DNA from: Lysobacteraceae bacterium
Lineage (GTDB): Bacteria > Pseudomonadota > Gammaproteobacteria > Xanthomonadales > Rhodanobacteraceae
Direction of reading: 5' to 3'
Assembly (NCBI GenBank): GCA_028866435.1
Contig: JAGWIC010000008.1
Location: forward strand, 1-54,557
Length of the DNA stretch: 54,557 nucleotides
Each line of letters starts with the position of its first letter. Position 1 is the stretch's first letter. Under the pieces are notes generated by a model. It saw only the letters and a program-made list of their open reading frames with translations. It had not been told where the DNA came from and did not search any database. This document shows positions 31,258 to 40,635 of the stretch, piece by piece. Made by a program: the position numbers and the translations under genes.

Positions 31258-34098
31258 TCAGCGCAGCGCGAGGAAGTCCGGGCTGACCACGAAGCGCACC
31301 GCATCCAGGCGCAGGCGCGACTGCGGCAGGGCGGCGAGCAGGGCGCTGCGTTCGTCGGTCACCGCGCCTATTTCGGTCTCGTTGACCGAGGGGTTCACCG
31401 CGCGCAGCGCCAGCAGCCGCGACAGCTCAGCGTCGAGCGTATCGGTGGCGACGCCCAGCGCGGCCTCGATATGGGCCTGGCCGCGTCCAGCCGCGATCGC
31501 TTCGGCGCGCGCCAGCATCGGTGGCACCAGCTTGCCGAGGAACTTGCGGTAGCGCAGCACCTCGATATTGCGGTCGCCGGCCTTGCGCAGGGCGATTTCG
31601 CTGGGGACGAAATCGGTGCGCTCGCTCAGCCGGGTGTCGACGGTGACCACGATCGGCAGGGTCGGCAGGAAGCGTTCCGCGTCGAGCCGGCGCTCGGCCA
31701 CGCATTCCAGCAGGTACACCGCCTGCAGCAGGGCGGTGCGTGCCGGCAACACGTCATCGACCATGAAGGCGGCGTTGCCCTGTTCGCCGGAGAGGGCCAG
31801 GTCCATCGCGCCGGCGATCAGCGGGTGGTCGAGCCGCAACAGCGGCAGCTCCTCCCGTGCCAGGGCCACGTCGCGGGCGAAGGTGACCGACTGCGGGCCA
31901 TCGGCAAAGCCGGGCAGGGCGTCGGTGGACAGGTACTGCGGATCGAGCAGCAGCACCTGGTGGCCCAGATCCTCGGCATGGATGCCGAACGCCTCGAGCA
32001 GGCGCTGCATGAAGGCGTCGCGGCCCGGGTCGTGGTCCTCGTGGGCGAACGCCTGCTGCAGCTCGTCGGCGTGCAGGTCGCGGCTCGCCGCCAGTTCCAG
32101 CAGGTGGTCGCGACCGCCGCGGATCAGCTCGGCCATCTGTTCGTGGCTGGCCCGGGTCTCGGCCAGCAGCACCTCCAGCTCCTGGTCGCGGTGGTCGAGT
32201 CCGCGCGCATGCTCTTCGGCCAGCCGGGTCAGCGGCTCGCCGAAGCGACGCAGCAGCTCGCGGCCGTCGGCGGGGCTGGAACGGAACGCGTTGATGCCCT
32301 CGTCGTACCAGCGCGCCAGCACGTGCTGCGCACTCTCGGCCACGACCAGGATGTGGATGCTGATGTCGTGCTTCTGGCCGATCCGGTCGAGCCGGCCGAT
32401 GCGCTGCTCCAGCAGGTCGGGGTCCAGCGGCAGGTCCCACAGGATCAGCCGGTGCGCGAACTGGAAGTTGCGCCCTTCCGAGCCGATCTCCGAACACAGC
32501 AGCAGGCGGGCGCCGTCGGGTTGGGCGAAGAACGCGGCATTGCGGTCGCGCTGGACGATGCCCAGGCCCTCGTGGAAGCGCGCCACGCCGACGCCGCTGC
32601 GCGTGCGCAGCACTTCCTCCAGCGCCAGCACCTTGGCCTGGCTGCGGCAGATCAGCAGGAACTTGTCGCGCGGGTACTGTTCCAGCAGGGCGATCAAGGT
32701 ATCGACGCGCGGGTCGAGGCCGTAGTCCAGCTCGATCAGCGCCGGCGGTTGCTGGATGTCGGCATGGAATTCGGCCAGCAGCGACTGCCGGCTGCCTTCC
32801 TGCAGCGTCTCGGCATCCAGCAGGTGCCATTCGGGCAGGCGCCGGGGAAAGCCGCCGACGCCGGCACGGTTGTTGCGGAACATGGCGCGGCCGGTGCCGT
32901 GGCGGTCGATCAGCGCCGCCAGCAGTTCGCGCGCGTGGGCCGGCGTGGTCGGTTCGGCCAGGTGCGCGGTCAGCGCCCGGTCGCCGTGAACGGCGTCGGC
33001 GAGCGTGGCGCGCTGGAGGTCGTCCAGCGCCGCGCCGTCGAGCAGGCGGTCGGCGATCTTCGACAGCACCTGGTAGCTGTCCGCCTCGGCCAGGTAGCCG
33101 TCGAGGTCGTGATAGCGCTGCGGATCGAGCAGGCGCAGGCGGGCGAAATGGCCGCTGCGGCCGAGCTGCTCGGGGGTGGCGGTGAGCAGCACCACGCCGG
33201 GAATCACCGCGGCCAGTTGCTCGACCATGCGGTAGCGCGGGCTGGCCAGTTCCGGCGACCACGCCAGGTGATGCGCCTCGTCGACGACCAGCAGATCCCA
33301 CGGCGCCGCGAGCAGCTGCGCCGCATGCTTCGGCGAGTTTTCCAGGAAGCCGAAGTCGGCGATCACCAGTTGCTCATCCTCGAACGGGTTGCCGCTGTCG
33401 CCGGATTGCTCCAGCGCCTCGCAGCGCTCCTCGTCGTAGATCGCGAAGCTGAGGTTGAAGCGGCGCAGCAGCTCGACGAACCACTGGTAGACCAGGGTGT
33501 CGGGCAACAGCAGCAGTACGCGCGAGGCGCGACCGGTGGCGAGCTGGCGGGCGATGATCATGCCCGCCTCGATGGTCTTGCCCAGGCCGACCTCGTCGGC
33601 CAGCAGCACCCGCGGCGGACGGCGGGCGGAGGCGATGCCGGCCACGCGCAACTGGTGCGGCACCAGGCCGATGCGGGCGCAGCCAAGACCCCAGATCGGC
33701 GAACGGCGTGCCTGCGCACGCCGCCGCAGCCCTTCCAGGCGCAATTCGAAGTGGGCGACCGCATCGGTGCGTCCGCCAATCAGGCGGTCGTCGGCCTGGC
33801 TCACGCTCTGCTCGTCGTCGAGCTGGCCTTCTTCCAGCTCGCGGCCCTCGCCGCGATAGATCAGCAGTTCGTCGCGAACCTCGACCCGCTCGACCAGGAA
33901 GGCGATGCCCTTGCCGGCGACCCGCTGGCCGGCACGAAACTCGGCGCGCAGCAGCGGCGCCGAGTCGATCGCATAGGGGCGCAGCACGCCGGCCTTGGCG
34001 AACAGCACCTGCACGCCGCGTCCTTCCACGCGCAGGATGGTGCCGAGGCCGAGCTCCGGCTCGGCGGAGGAGATCCAGCGTTGACCAGGTACGAACAT
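31258..34098 (-). CDS. rapA: RNA polymerase-associated helicase RapA
   Basis: A 946-residue SWI2/SNF2 ATPase that recycles stalled RNA polymerase. The N-terminal KOW-like region (WISSAEPELGLGTILRVEG) precedes motif I DEVGLGKTIEAGM, motif II VVDEAHHLAW and the C-terminal helicase motifs IGSEGRNFQFAHRLI and QRIGRLDRIGQ. The long C-terminal extension (EDHDPGRDAFMQRLLEAF, then strands) is the RapA-specific domain. Length (E. coli 968) fits. It is on the minus strand and ends at the REP-like element. It has its own upstream region of 133 nt toward PilY1. Confidence 0.96.
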   Translation of the reverse strand: MFVPGQRWISSAEPELGLGTILRVEGRGVQVLFAKAGVLRPYAIDSAPLLRAEFRAGQRVAGKGIAFLVERVEVRDELLIYRGEGRELEEGQLDDEQSVSQADDRLIGGRTDAVAHFELRLEGLRRRAQARRSPIWGLGCARIGLVPHQLRVAGIASARRPPRVLLADEVGLGKTIEAGMIIARQLATGRASRVLLLLPDTLVYQWFVELLRRFNLSFAIYDEERCEALEQSGDSGNPFEDEQLVIADFGFLENSPKHAAQLLAAPWDLLVVDEAHHLAWSPELASPRYRMVEQLAAVIPGVVLLTATPEQLGRSGHFARLRLLDPQRYHDLDGYLAEADSYQVLSKIADRLLDGAALDDLQRATLADAVHGDRALTAHLAEPTTPAHARELLAALIDRHGTGRAMFRNNRAGVGGFPRRLPEWHLLDAETLQEGSRQSLLAEFHADIQQPPALIELDYGLDPRVDTLIALLEQYPRDKFLLICRSQAKVLALEEVLRTRSGVGVARFHEGLGIVQRDRNAAFFAQPDGARLLLCSEIGSEGRNFQFAHRLILWDLPLDPDLLEQRIGRLDRIGQKHDISIHILVVAESAQHVLARWYDEGINAFRSSPADGRELLRRFGEPLTRLAEEHARGLDHRDQELEVLLAETRASHEQMAELIRGGRDHLLELAASRDLHADELQQAFAHEDHDPGRDAFMQRLLEAFGIHAEDLGHQVLLLDPQYLSTDALPGFADGPQSVTFARDVALAREELPLLRLDHPLIAGAMDLALSGEQGNAAFMVDDVLPARTALLQAVYLLECVAERRLDAERFLPTLPIVVTVDTRLSERTDFVPSEIALRKAGDRNIEVLRYRKFLGKLVPPMLARAEAIAAGRGQAHIEAALGVATDTLDAELSRLLALRAVNPSVNETEIGAVTDERSALLAALPQSRLRLDAVRFVVSPDFLALR

Positions 34099-34171
34099 CG
34101 TTCAGCCGTTTAGCGTCAGGGCCGACGATTATCCGCTCCATGGCGTGCGGTGCCTAGCCGCGCGCATGGTG

Positions 34172-34217
34172 GAAATCGCCTGGACCGCAGGCAGGGCGTT
34201 GCAGTCCAGACGATTTC
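34172..34217 (-). terminator. Inverted repeat after pilY1, probable terminator of the pilus operon
   Basis: GAAATCGCCTGGAC (34172-34185) and GTCCAGACGATTTC (34204-34217) pair over 14 bp with a single mismatch, leaving an 18-nt loop. On the reverse strand the stem follows the pilY1 stop (34232) and ends in a T-rich run (GATTTCC). It lies in the 133-nt gap to rapA, and may also carry the start region for that gene. Confidence 0.5.
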
Positions 34218-34231
34218 TGCCGCCCGCGCTC

Positions 34232-37200
34232 CTAGTGCAGCAACTCCCGCCAATTCGTCCTCAGCGGCGTTTGCGGCGGACCGCTCTGGTTCAACTGTGC
34301 CGTCTGCACCGGGCCGCTGGTCTGGCCGTACATCAGGGCAAACGTCGATCCCGGTCCGGGCAGCTGCACGATCTGCACGCCGGTGGTGGCGCTGTCGGTG
34401 GTGACATAGGGCGTCGCGCTGCCGCCGGTGACCAGTTGCGACTGGCCGCTAAAGCTGGTGGCGTACACGGCGCCCTTCAGGGTGCACGGGTCGGACGACG
34501 GGGTCAGCGTGGTCCAGGCGATGATCGGCACGCCCGCGGCGGCGTCGGGGTTGATCACGATCCGTTCGGTGCCGCCGCTCGTGCCACCCGCGGTGCCGGT
34601 CAGGTCGTAGTACCAGCCGCTTGCCGTGTCGGGGATGTTCACCCCGGTCAGCAGGTTGGTGACCGGGGTGAGCATGCTGCGCGTCAACGGCAGCCCGGTG
34701 GTCGCCGGGGTGCTGCCGGTGCCATCGCGCAGGGCGTACATGGTTTGCTGCTCGGTGTTGGTGAGATCGTTGATGTCCAGGAACTGGCCGGTACCCACGA
34801 ACACCCAGCGCAGGGTGCCGAGGAGGTCGGAGCTGATGCCTTCCTCGATGCGCGGGGCGGTGGTGATCGGCTGCGGATGGCCGGCGGCGTCGGTCAGCGT
34901 GGCCAGCAGTGTCGGTGCCGGATAGTTGCCGGTCGGGTTGCCGTTGGCGTCGAGCACGCCTTCGGAAAGATCGAAACGCCAGACATTCCCGAGCAGGTCG
35001 CCCGCATACACCTGGTCGATCGTGCCGTCGCTGACGTCCTGGGTGAAGGCGGTGGCCTGGGTCAGCCCTGCGGGGTTGGTCAGGCTGCCGACGCCGGTAT
35101 CGATTTTCTGCAGCAGCGCGCCGGTCTTGATGTTCACGACATAGAGGACGCCGTGTCCGTCCTGGCCGCTGCCGGTATTGTCGTAGCCGGAGGTGAGCAC
35201 GGCCACCCAGCCGTACTTGCGGGTCTTGACGATCAGCGGCGCGCCGAAGCTGTAGCCCATGTCGGGGGCGGTGAATTCCCACAGCACCTTCGACGCTTCG
35301 CTCGCCTCCACCGTGGCGCTGCTGGTCAGGTCGACCGCCGGCGGTACCGCGGTCACGTCCAGGGCGTAGAAGCCCTTGCCGCCTTTGCCCAGCCCGCCCA
35401 CCAGCACGCTGTGCCACGAGGCCGTGGCCGCGCTCGTGCTGGGCGCCACGGTGCCATCGCTGGTATAGGTGAAATCGACATCCGCCACCTGCGGCGTGCT
35501 GTCGACGTAGAAGTGGTGGCTGAAGGGATTGGTCGACACGCCGGCCAGGTTGGCCAGGGCGGCCAGGCCGTTGACCGCCGGCGTGGCGGTCGGTCCGTTG
35601 AAGAGCAGGCTGGGCACGTAGGCGAACAGCTCGCTGCCGCCGCCGGTCACCGTGTTGGCCGTCGTCGGGGTGCTGAAGTCGGCGGCGAAGGCGTGCAGCA
35701 TGCCGTCGTTGCCGCCGACGTAGACCACGGGCTGGCGACTCGCCACGCTGGAGCTGAACGCGGTATAGCCGGGGTTGGCGGTTTCCGAATACGACGGGGC
35801 AAGCGCGCCCTGTACCAGGACCGGCGACGAATCCACGATATCGCCGAGGATATGCGTCCGCACGCGGAAGTCGGTCGTCTCGTTGCTCTTGTCCCCGCGC
35901 AGGTAGTTGAGCAGTTGCTGGCCGGTTCCGGGACTGCCATTGCCGAGCGCCGTCTGCTCCGTGCCGGACAGCTGGCTGTAGCGGAACGGCACGCCGTTCG
36001 CGCCGTTCCAGGTCACGATGCGGCGCCCGGTATCCCAGCCGTAGGTGCCGCTGCTGGTGCTCTGGGTCAGCGTGTCGAGCTGGATCTGCGCGTGCCAGGG
36101 GTTGCTGTTTGCAACGGCGGTGAAACTGCCGCCCGCCGTGGTGGAGTAGACGTTGCCGGCGACGTCGCCGGTCCAGCTCACCGGTGTGTACGAGGTGGTG
36201 TAGCCCGGGAAGCCCGCCACTGGCGAGTTGTAGGGGGCGGTATTGGGCGTCACGTCGGAAAGCACGCGGGTGGGTTCGACCGACGGTGCGCCGGCACTCT
36301 GGCTCGCGGTGGAGGCGACGTTGTTGAAGATTTGCTTCAACCCCGACTGCATCAGGTCGGGGCGGTTGCCGGGGAAGTAGTTGTCCGGGTGCAGCGTGGT
36401 ACCCGAACTGGCGTTGGTATGCCAGGTGAGCGGGTTGGCGGGGATGCCATTATTGTTGACGTCGTTGAAACCGCCGTACTTGGCGGCCAGCCAGTAGTCG
36501 TCCGGCCCGGCGCTGCTGAAGTTGCTGGGATTGTAGAACTGCGTCGCGTACGAGCCGGGTTCGAGCACGTCCACGGCGTAGGTGGTGACGTGCTGGGCGC
36601 CGGTCATGCCGGCGTCGGTGCGGATGTCCTGCGTATGGGCGAAGTACGCCAGGCCGGCCATGTTGTAGGTGGCGTAGGGGGGGGCGCTCGGCTCGGTGGT
36701 GTTGCCCAGCGGCTGGGTCACCACCGACGTGGTCGTGGCCGACGGGCCATATTGGCGCAACTGCGCCATGGTCACCGAGGCCGGCGTCGCGCCGCTGGCC
36801 TCGATCAGCGGAAGATTGCCGAGCTTGGTCACGTAGTAGGCCGCATCGGCGCCGCCCACCGGCGCCAGCGCGGCCTGGCTGGCAGTGGCCGGCGCGGGGC
36901 CGCCGGAACTCGGCACGCGGGTCTCGTACCAGGTGTGGGCGTCGCCGATCGTCACGATGGCATTGGACTGGCAGCTGTACTGGATCGGGTCGTTGAGCTG
37001 GCTCTGGCTGGTGAACGCGGGGAAATTCGTGTCGAGACTGTTGCTGGTCGACAGGCCGCTGGTGTAGCTGGGGTCGAGCGGAAGGTGCATGTAATAGGCC
37101 AGCGTGGCCCAGTACAGGTCGGACATGGTGTCGTAGGTTTCATAACCGTTGCCATAACCGAACTGATTGAGGTAGTTGATCGCACCCGTCTGCGTGGCAT

Positions 37201-38317
37201 TGCCGCCGCCAGGCGCCGTGCCGCTGGTTTCGTCCGTATCCGGGTTGCTGGCGAATATGCCGGTATTGGCATCCCACTCGCTGTACGCATTGGTCTGCCG
37301 GGCACCGTAACCGTTGTAGGTGGTCGGGCCGTTGTCGCGCAGCAGGGCCCGGATCGTGCCGTTGGCGGCACCATTGCCGTATTTGAACGCGTAGGCGGCG
37401 GCGCCGACCCGGATCTGGGTGTAGTTCTGCTGGATCAGGCCCTCCGGTTTCGGGTATTTGCCCGACCCGATGTAGGTATTGCCGGGGTAGTCGTTGCAGT
37501 TGCTTTCCTCCAGGCCGGATACGCATACCTGCACCTCGGCGTTGTAGGTGGTCGCGTAGTAGCCCGAGTCGGGGGAATTACTGAAGGAACTGTTGTTGGA
37601 GATGACGAAATGGGTGCCTTGACCGGCGACTTTCAGGTAAGCGGTGGAGGCGGTCGCGTAGGTGGGGTCGCCGATGACGGTGCTGGTGGCGACGTTCACT
37701 GAACTGCCGATCCTGCGGTTCGGATCGTTGCCTGTGCTGCTCTGGCCGTTGAGGTTGGATCGCAGCAGCACGGTTGACGTGGTCGTGTCGACCACCCGGT
37801 TGCCGCCGGTGAGCGCCTGCCGGAATTCGTCCAGGCCGGTCATCAGTGCCCAGTTGAGCATGTTGCCGCTCCAGTGCCCGGTACACACCGGGCCGGAGGT
37901 ATTGACCGGAACGAAATAGCCGTTCGCTGCGGTGTCGGGCGGTGAGTCGACGCTGTAGTCGTAACATTTGGCGGGGTCGAAATACCCCAGGTAGGTACTG
38001 CTGGACGAATAACCGGTGGCATTGGCGTAGGCGGCAACCGTACCGGTCGGAAACTCGACCGACAGGGCCATCATCAGGTTGGCCGGCACGTTGGACGCGC
38101 TGTAGAGGGGGGAGTCCGACAGCACCGTCTGCGCCTGGCTGGTGGCGGCACCGAACAGGGCCAGGCCACATCCCAGCAGGATGACGGTCGAGCGACCGGA
38201 AAAAACGCGACGAAGACGCTGGTACATGGTGATGGCCGAAAGCGGGTGCGCAGAGGGGGCGGTTGCAGTGCCGGTCGGGCGCTGGTCGCGTGATGGAGAT
38301 GGCAGCTGCCGGTTCAT
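34232..38317 (-). CDS. pilY1: Type IV pilus tip adhesin/assembly protein PilY1
   Basis: A 1361-residue secreted protein. After a 30-residue basic leader, a signal peptide (STVILLGCGLALFGAATSQAQ) begins the mature part. The C-terminal half is the PilY1 beta-propeller: PVVYVGGNDGMLHAF, ALDVTAVPP, GWVAVLTSGYDNTGSGQDGH (Asp-rich, Ca-binding-like), VYAGDLLGNVWRFDLSEG. The N-terminal part corresponds to the von Willebrand A-like region, but I do not see an intact DxSxS metal motif, so it may be degenerate. PilY1 promotes pilus extension, surface sensing and adhesion. GGAGG lies 7 nt before ATG 38317, deciding this start. It is the last gene of the pilin operon. Confidence 0.95.
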   Translation of the reverse strand: MNRQLPSPSRDQRPTGTATAPSAHPLSAITMYQRLRRVFSGRSTVILLGCGLALFGAATSQAQTVLSDSPLYSASNVPANLMMALSVEFPTGTVAAYANATGYSSSSTYLGYFDPAKCYDYSVDSPPDTAANGYFVPVNTSGPVCTGHWSGNMLNWALMTGLDEFRQALTGGNRVVDTTTSTVLLRSNLNGQSSTGNDPNRRIGSSVNVATSTVIGDPTYATASTAYLKVAGQGTHFVISNNSSFSNSPDSGYYATTYNAEVQVCVSGLEESNCNDYPGNTYIGSGKYPKPEGLIQQNYTQIRVGAAAYAFKYGNGAANGTIRALLRDNGPTTYNGYGARQTNAYSEWDANTGIFASNPDTDETSGTAPGGGNATQTGAINYLNQFGYGNGYETYDTMSDLYWATLAYYMHLPLDPSYTSGLSTSNSLDTNFPAFTSQSQLNDPIQYSCQSNAIVTIGDAHTWYETRVPSSGGPAPATASQAALAPVGGADAAYYVTKLGNLPLIEASGATPASVTMAQLRQYGPSATTTSVVTQPLGNTTEPSAPPYATYNMAGLAYFAHTQDIRTDAGMTGAQHVTTYAVDVLEPGSYATQFYNPSNFSSAGPDDYWLAAKYGGFNDVNNNGIPANPLTWHTNASSGTTLHPDNYFPGNRPDLMQSGLKQIFNNVASTASQSAGAPSVEPTRVLSDVTPNTAPYNSPVAGFPGYTTSYTPVSWTGDVAGNVYSTTAGGSFTAVANSNPWHAQIQLDTLTQSTSSGTYGWDTGRRIVTWNGANGVPFRYSQLSGTEQTALGNGSPGTGQQLLNYLRGDKSNETTDFRVRTHILGDIVDSSPVLVQGALAPSYSETANPGYTAFSSSVASRQPVVYVGGNDGMLHAFAADFSTPTTANTVTGGGSELFAYVPSLLFNGPTATPAVNGLAALANLAGVSTNPFSHHFYVDSTPQVADVDFTYTSDGTVAPSTSAATASWHSVLVGGLGKGGKGFYALDVTAVPPAVDLTSSATVEASEASKVLWEFTAPDMGYSFGAPLIVKTRKYGWVAVLTSGYDNTGSGQDGHGVLYVVNIKTGALLQKIDTGVGSLTNPAGLTQATAFTQDVSDGTIDQVYAGDLLGNVWRFDLSEGVLDANGNPTGNYPAPTLLATLTDAAGHPQPITTAPRIEEGISSDLLGTLRWVFVGTGQFLDINDLTNTEQQTMYALRDGTGSTPATTGLPLTRSMLTPVTNLLTGVNIPDTASGWYYDLTGTAGGTSGGTERIVINPDAAAGVPIIAWTTLTPSSDPCTLKGAVYATSFSGQSQLVTGGSATPYVTTDSATTGVQIVQLPGPGSTFALMYGQTSGPVQTAQLNQSGPPQTPLRTNWRELLH

Positions 38318-38399
38318 GCAAACCTCCAGGATGGAAAACTCGAGCCGTGCGTCCGCAGCCGCTGGCGGACGCCGGGTCCGAACGTGGGTCCGGCGATCC

Positions 38400-39008
38400 T
38401 CATCGCAAAATGGTCTGCACGTAGGCGGTGGCGCCCTTCGGGCCGTCCACCCGCACGGTCAGGCGAAACGCCGCGTAGACGCCGGAGGCGAAGGGCGGGC
38501 CGTTGTCCTTGGTCTGGTTGTGCACCGATCCGCCGCGGACGACGGCGCCCGGTACCACGCAGGTGTTGGCCGCGGCGGGACCGACCGTAGGACAGAGCCG
38601 CTCGACCACGTAGTACACCTTGTTGTTGGTCGGGGCCAGCGGCGTCATCGCGGCGACGCTGTTGGCGGTCTCGTTCACCAGGACGTCGGGGACATCCTTG
38701 TTCGGGCGGATCGTCGCCGGCTGCGGCGTCGCGTAGTAGCCGATCGCCGGGTTGTTCGCATCGCTGGCCGGCTCGGAGAAGGTGATCTTCGCCCGGGCAT
38801 CGCCCAGGGCCCTGGAGGCCTCCTGCAAGACGGCCTGCCTGAAGGCCAGGCTGCCGGCGATGCTGTTGCTGGTGTCCACCGACCGCAGCAAGGCCACGGC
38901 GGCGAGCAGGGTCACCACCAGGACGATGATGGCGATCAGGATCGACACCATGCCTTGTTGCCGCCGGCGTGGAGTCATGGGTGCCGAGTGCACGCGTTTC
39001 GTCGTCAT
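38400..39008 (-). CDS. pilX: Type IV minor pilin PilX-like
   Basis: A 202-residue minor pilin. A short basic leader ending G19 precedes the hydrophobic helix MVSILIAIIVLVVTLLAAVALL; as in other PilX/GspK proteins the Glu at +5 is missing. The C-terminal region is a beta-rich globular domain with two Cys (ERLCPTVGPAAANTCVV). It initiates pilus assembly together with PilV, PilW and FimT. The ATG at 39008 (MTTKRVH) was chosen; a GTG at 39017 directly after the pilW stop would add three residues. It lies next to pilW and upstream of pilY1, the normal order. Confidence 0.88.
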   Translation of the reverse strand: MTTKRVHSAPMTPRRRQQGMVSILIAIIVLVVTLLAAVALLRSVDTSNSIAGSLAFRQAVLQEASRALGDARAKITFSEPASDANNPAIGYYATPQPATIRPNKDVPDVLVNETANSVAAMTPLAPTNNKVYYVVERLCPTVGPAAANTCVVPGAVVRGGSVHNQTKDNGPPFASGVYAAFRLTVRVDGPKGATAYVQTILR

Positions 39009-39017
39009 GGTGGGCAC

Positions 39018-40136
39018 TCAGAAGTAGCGGGTGATCAGCGCGTTGCGCAGCGGAATCGTGGTGTCGTAGACCTTGTAGCGGAACTGCGGCTGGATCGGCA
39101 CGTGGTATTGCAGTGTCGATCCGAGGTCGGGGAACAGCGTCAGCGTGGTACTGGTGTTGACGTAATCCGAGGTGCGCTCCGGCAGCCGGCTCTCGGCCAC
39201 CACCGCGATCCGGATCGCCTTGATCTGGCTGACCGCGGCGGCCGCGGCGGCGGTGTTGGCGGTGAGCGCGCTGATCGCCCATGCCCCGGTGGGCTGCACC
39301 CATTGCTGGACCACGTTGGAAGGCGCCGTGCCATTGTTGATGCCGTACAGGGCCTTCAGCTGCACGATGCCGTCGGCGATGGGCACGCCGGTGGCGCCAC
39401 CGTTGGCCGCCCGCTGCAGCTGGTCGAATTCCACCAGTGCGTTCTGGGTCGTGTCCACCCCGAACAGGCTTACCACCGGCTGCGGCCCCAGATCGAAAAC
39501 GTTGACGGCATTGGCCAGCCCGGTGACCTGCGCGGTTGCGCTTGCGAGCGTGATGCTGTTGCCGGTGATCGCGCTTACCTGGCCGATTTCGCACGAGCCA
39601 TTGGTGAGCGTTCCCAGCAGGTAGTCGTTCTGCAAAATGCCGAAGCCGTTGCCGACGGTGAGCGAGGCATTGGTCGGAGCGCTGGTCACGCCAACCTTGA
39701 ACACCTGCAGGGCCGGGTTGCCGCCCATCACGCTGATGACGTCCGAACTGCTGCCGCCGGCGGCGATCAGCACGGGCATGGCCGGGGCATTGGGCGGCAT
39801 GTTCAGCGCGGCGGCATTGAACGGCGCCGGCAGCGCGCTCGACGGCAAGGCGTTGATGGCGCAGCCCCAGACGCTGTAGTTCCTGCCCTGGGTGAGTCCC
39901 GAGCCCGCCGTGCGAATCTCGCGTTCAAGCTGGTACAGCGCATAGCTTCCGCTCTGCTGCGCGTCGTCGGCACTGGTCGTGGTGCGTTTGCGTCCCTCGA
40001 AATTGGCAAACGCCGCCATGATCGCCAGGGTGCCGATGATGCTGACGGTGATGCCCACCATCAGCTCGACCAGCGAAAACCCCCGTTCGCGTCTGCCGCG
40101 GGATGGAGTGCTGGATGGTGCAGGCGTTGTTTTCAT
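39018..40136 (-). CDS. pilW: Type IV minor pilin PilW-like
   Basis: A 372-residue minor pilin. The cleavage site is G19|F20 in ERGFSLVELMVGITVSI with Glu at +5, followed by the long helix. The C-terminal domain is large for a pilin, as in other PilW proteins, with NFEGRKRTTTSADDAQQSGS and a row of beta strands. It takes part in priming the pilus and anchoring PilY1 at its tip. Start ATG 40136 (MKTTPAPS) is 8 nt after the pilV stop; an upstream start at 40172 would lie inside pilV. Confidence 0.9.
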   Translation of the reverse strand: MKTTPAPSSTPSRGRRERGFSLVELMVGITVSIIGTLAIMAAFANFEGRKRTTTSADDAQQSGSYALYQLEREIRTAGSGLTQGRNYSVWGCAINALPSSALPAPFNAAALNMPPNAPAMPVLIAAGGSSSDVISVMGGNPALQVFKVGVTSAPTNASLTVGNGFGILQNDYLLGTLTNGSCEIGQVSAITGNSITLASATAQVTGLANAVNVFDLGPQPVVSLFGVDTTQNALVEFDQLQRAANGGATGVPIADGIVQLKALYGINNGTAPSNVVQQWVQPTGAWAISALTANTAAAAAAVSQIKAIRIAVVAESRLPERTSDYVNTSTTLTLFPDLGSTLQYHVPIQPQFRYKVYDTTIPLRNALITRYF

Positions 40137-40143
40137 ATCCGCG

Positions 40144-40635
40144 TCACGGGCCGATTTGCGTCGTGGAGACATAGTTGTGGGGCCCGAGGTCGTTGGGCGC
40201 GCGCCAGTTGACGGTGACCGTCACCAGGAAATCGGAGGGAGAATTGGGGACTGCGGTGATCTTGATCGTCGGCGGGTAGCTCGCGCTGCCGGGCAGGCAG
40301 CCGGTGCCACGCGTCGGCGACGCGCAATCGATGGTCTGCGACCAGAGCTTGAACTGGGCACCGCCCGGACTGCTGAAATCGTTGACCAGGCTGGCGGTGG
40401 CGTCGGTCCACATCAGGCTGACGACCTGGTCGGCAAACATGGCCGCGTTCGTCCGGTATTGGGCGTCGCCGGACAGCTTCGACGCCGTGCCCAGCAGCGA
40501 GACCATGCCGACGATGCCGATCGAAAAGATCACCACGGCGATCAGGGCATCGATCAGCACGATGCCCCGCGGCGAGGCAAGTCGCGGCATCGCCCGTGCA
40601 CTGCGCCGGTTACGGCGGTTTTTCATGGACACCAT
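40144..40635 (-). CDS. pilV: Type IV minor pilin PilV-like
   Basis: A 163-residue minor pilin. The prepilin peptide ends at G24 and continues IVLIDALIAVVIFSIGIVGMV. The residue at +5 is Asp rather than the usual Glu, a mild departure that still keeps the negative charge needed for assembly. A Cys pair (TIDCASPTRGTGCLPG) lies in the globular part. The ATG at 40635 overlaps the stop of the upstream fimT gene by one base (TGATG). The gene sits between fimT and pilW, the conventional place of pilV. Confidence 0.88.
   Translation of the reverse strand: MVSMKNRRNRRSARAMPRLASPRGIVLIDALIAVVIFSIGIVGMVSLLGTASKLSGDAQYRTNAAMFADQVVSLMWTDATASLVNDFSSPGGAQFKLWSQTIDCASPTRGTGCLPGSASYPPTIKITAVPNSPSDFLVTVTVNWRAPNDLGPHNYVSTTQIGP

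Noticed and set aside
31189..34113. Long + strand frame opposite rapA
   Set aside because: Antisense shadow of a gene with SNF2 helicase motifs; no recognisable motif and no ribosome-binding site.
34145..37702. Long open frame on the + strand opposite pilY1
   Set aside because: It is antisense to a gene with clear PilY1 domains; its Val/Gly/Arg-rich composition is what GC-rich antisense frames give, and it shows no domain.
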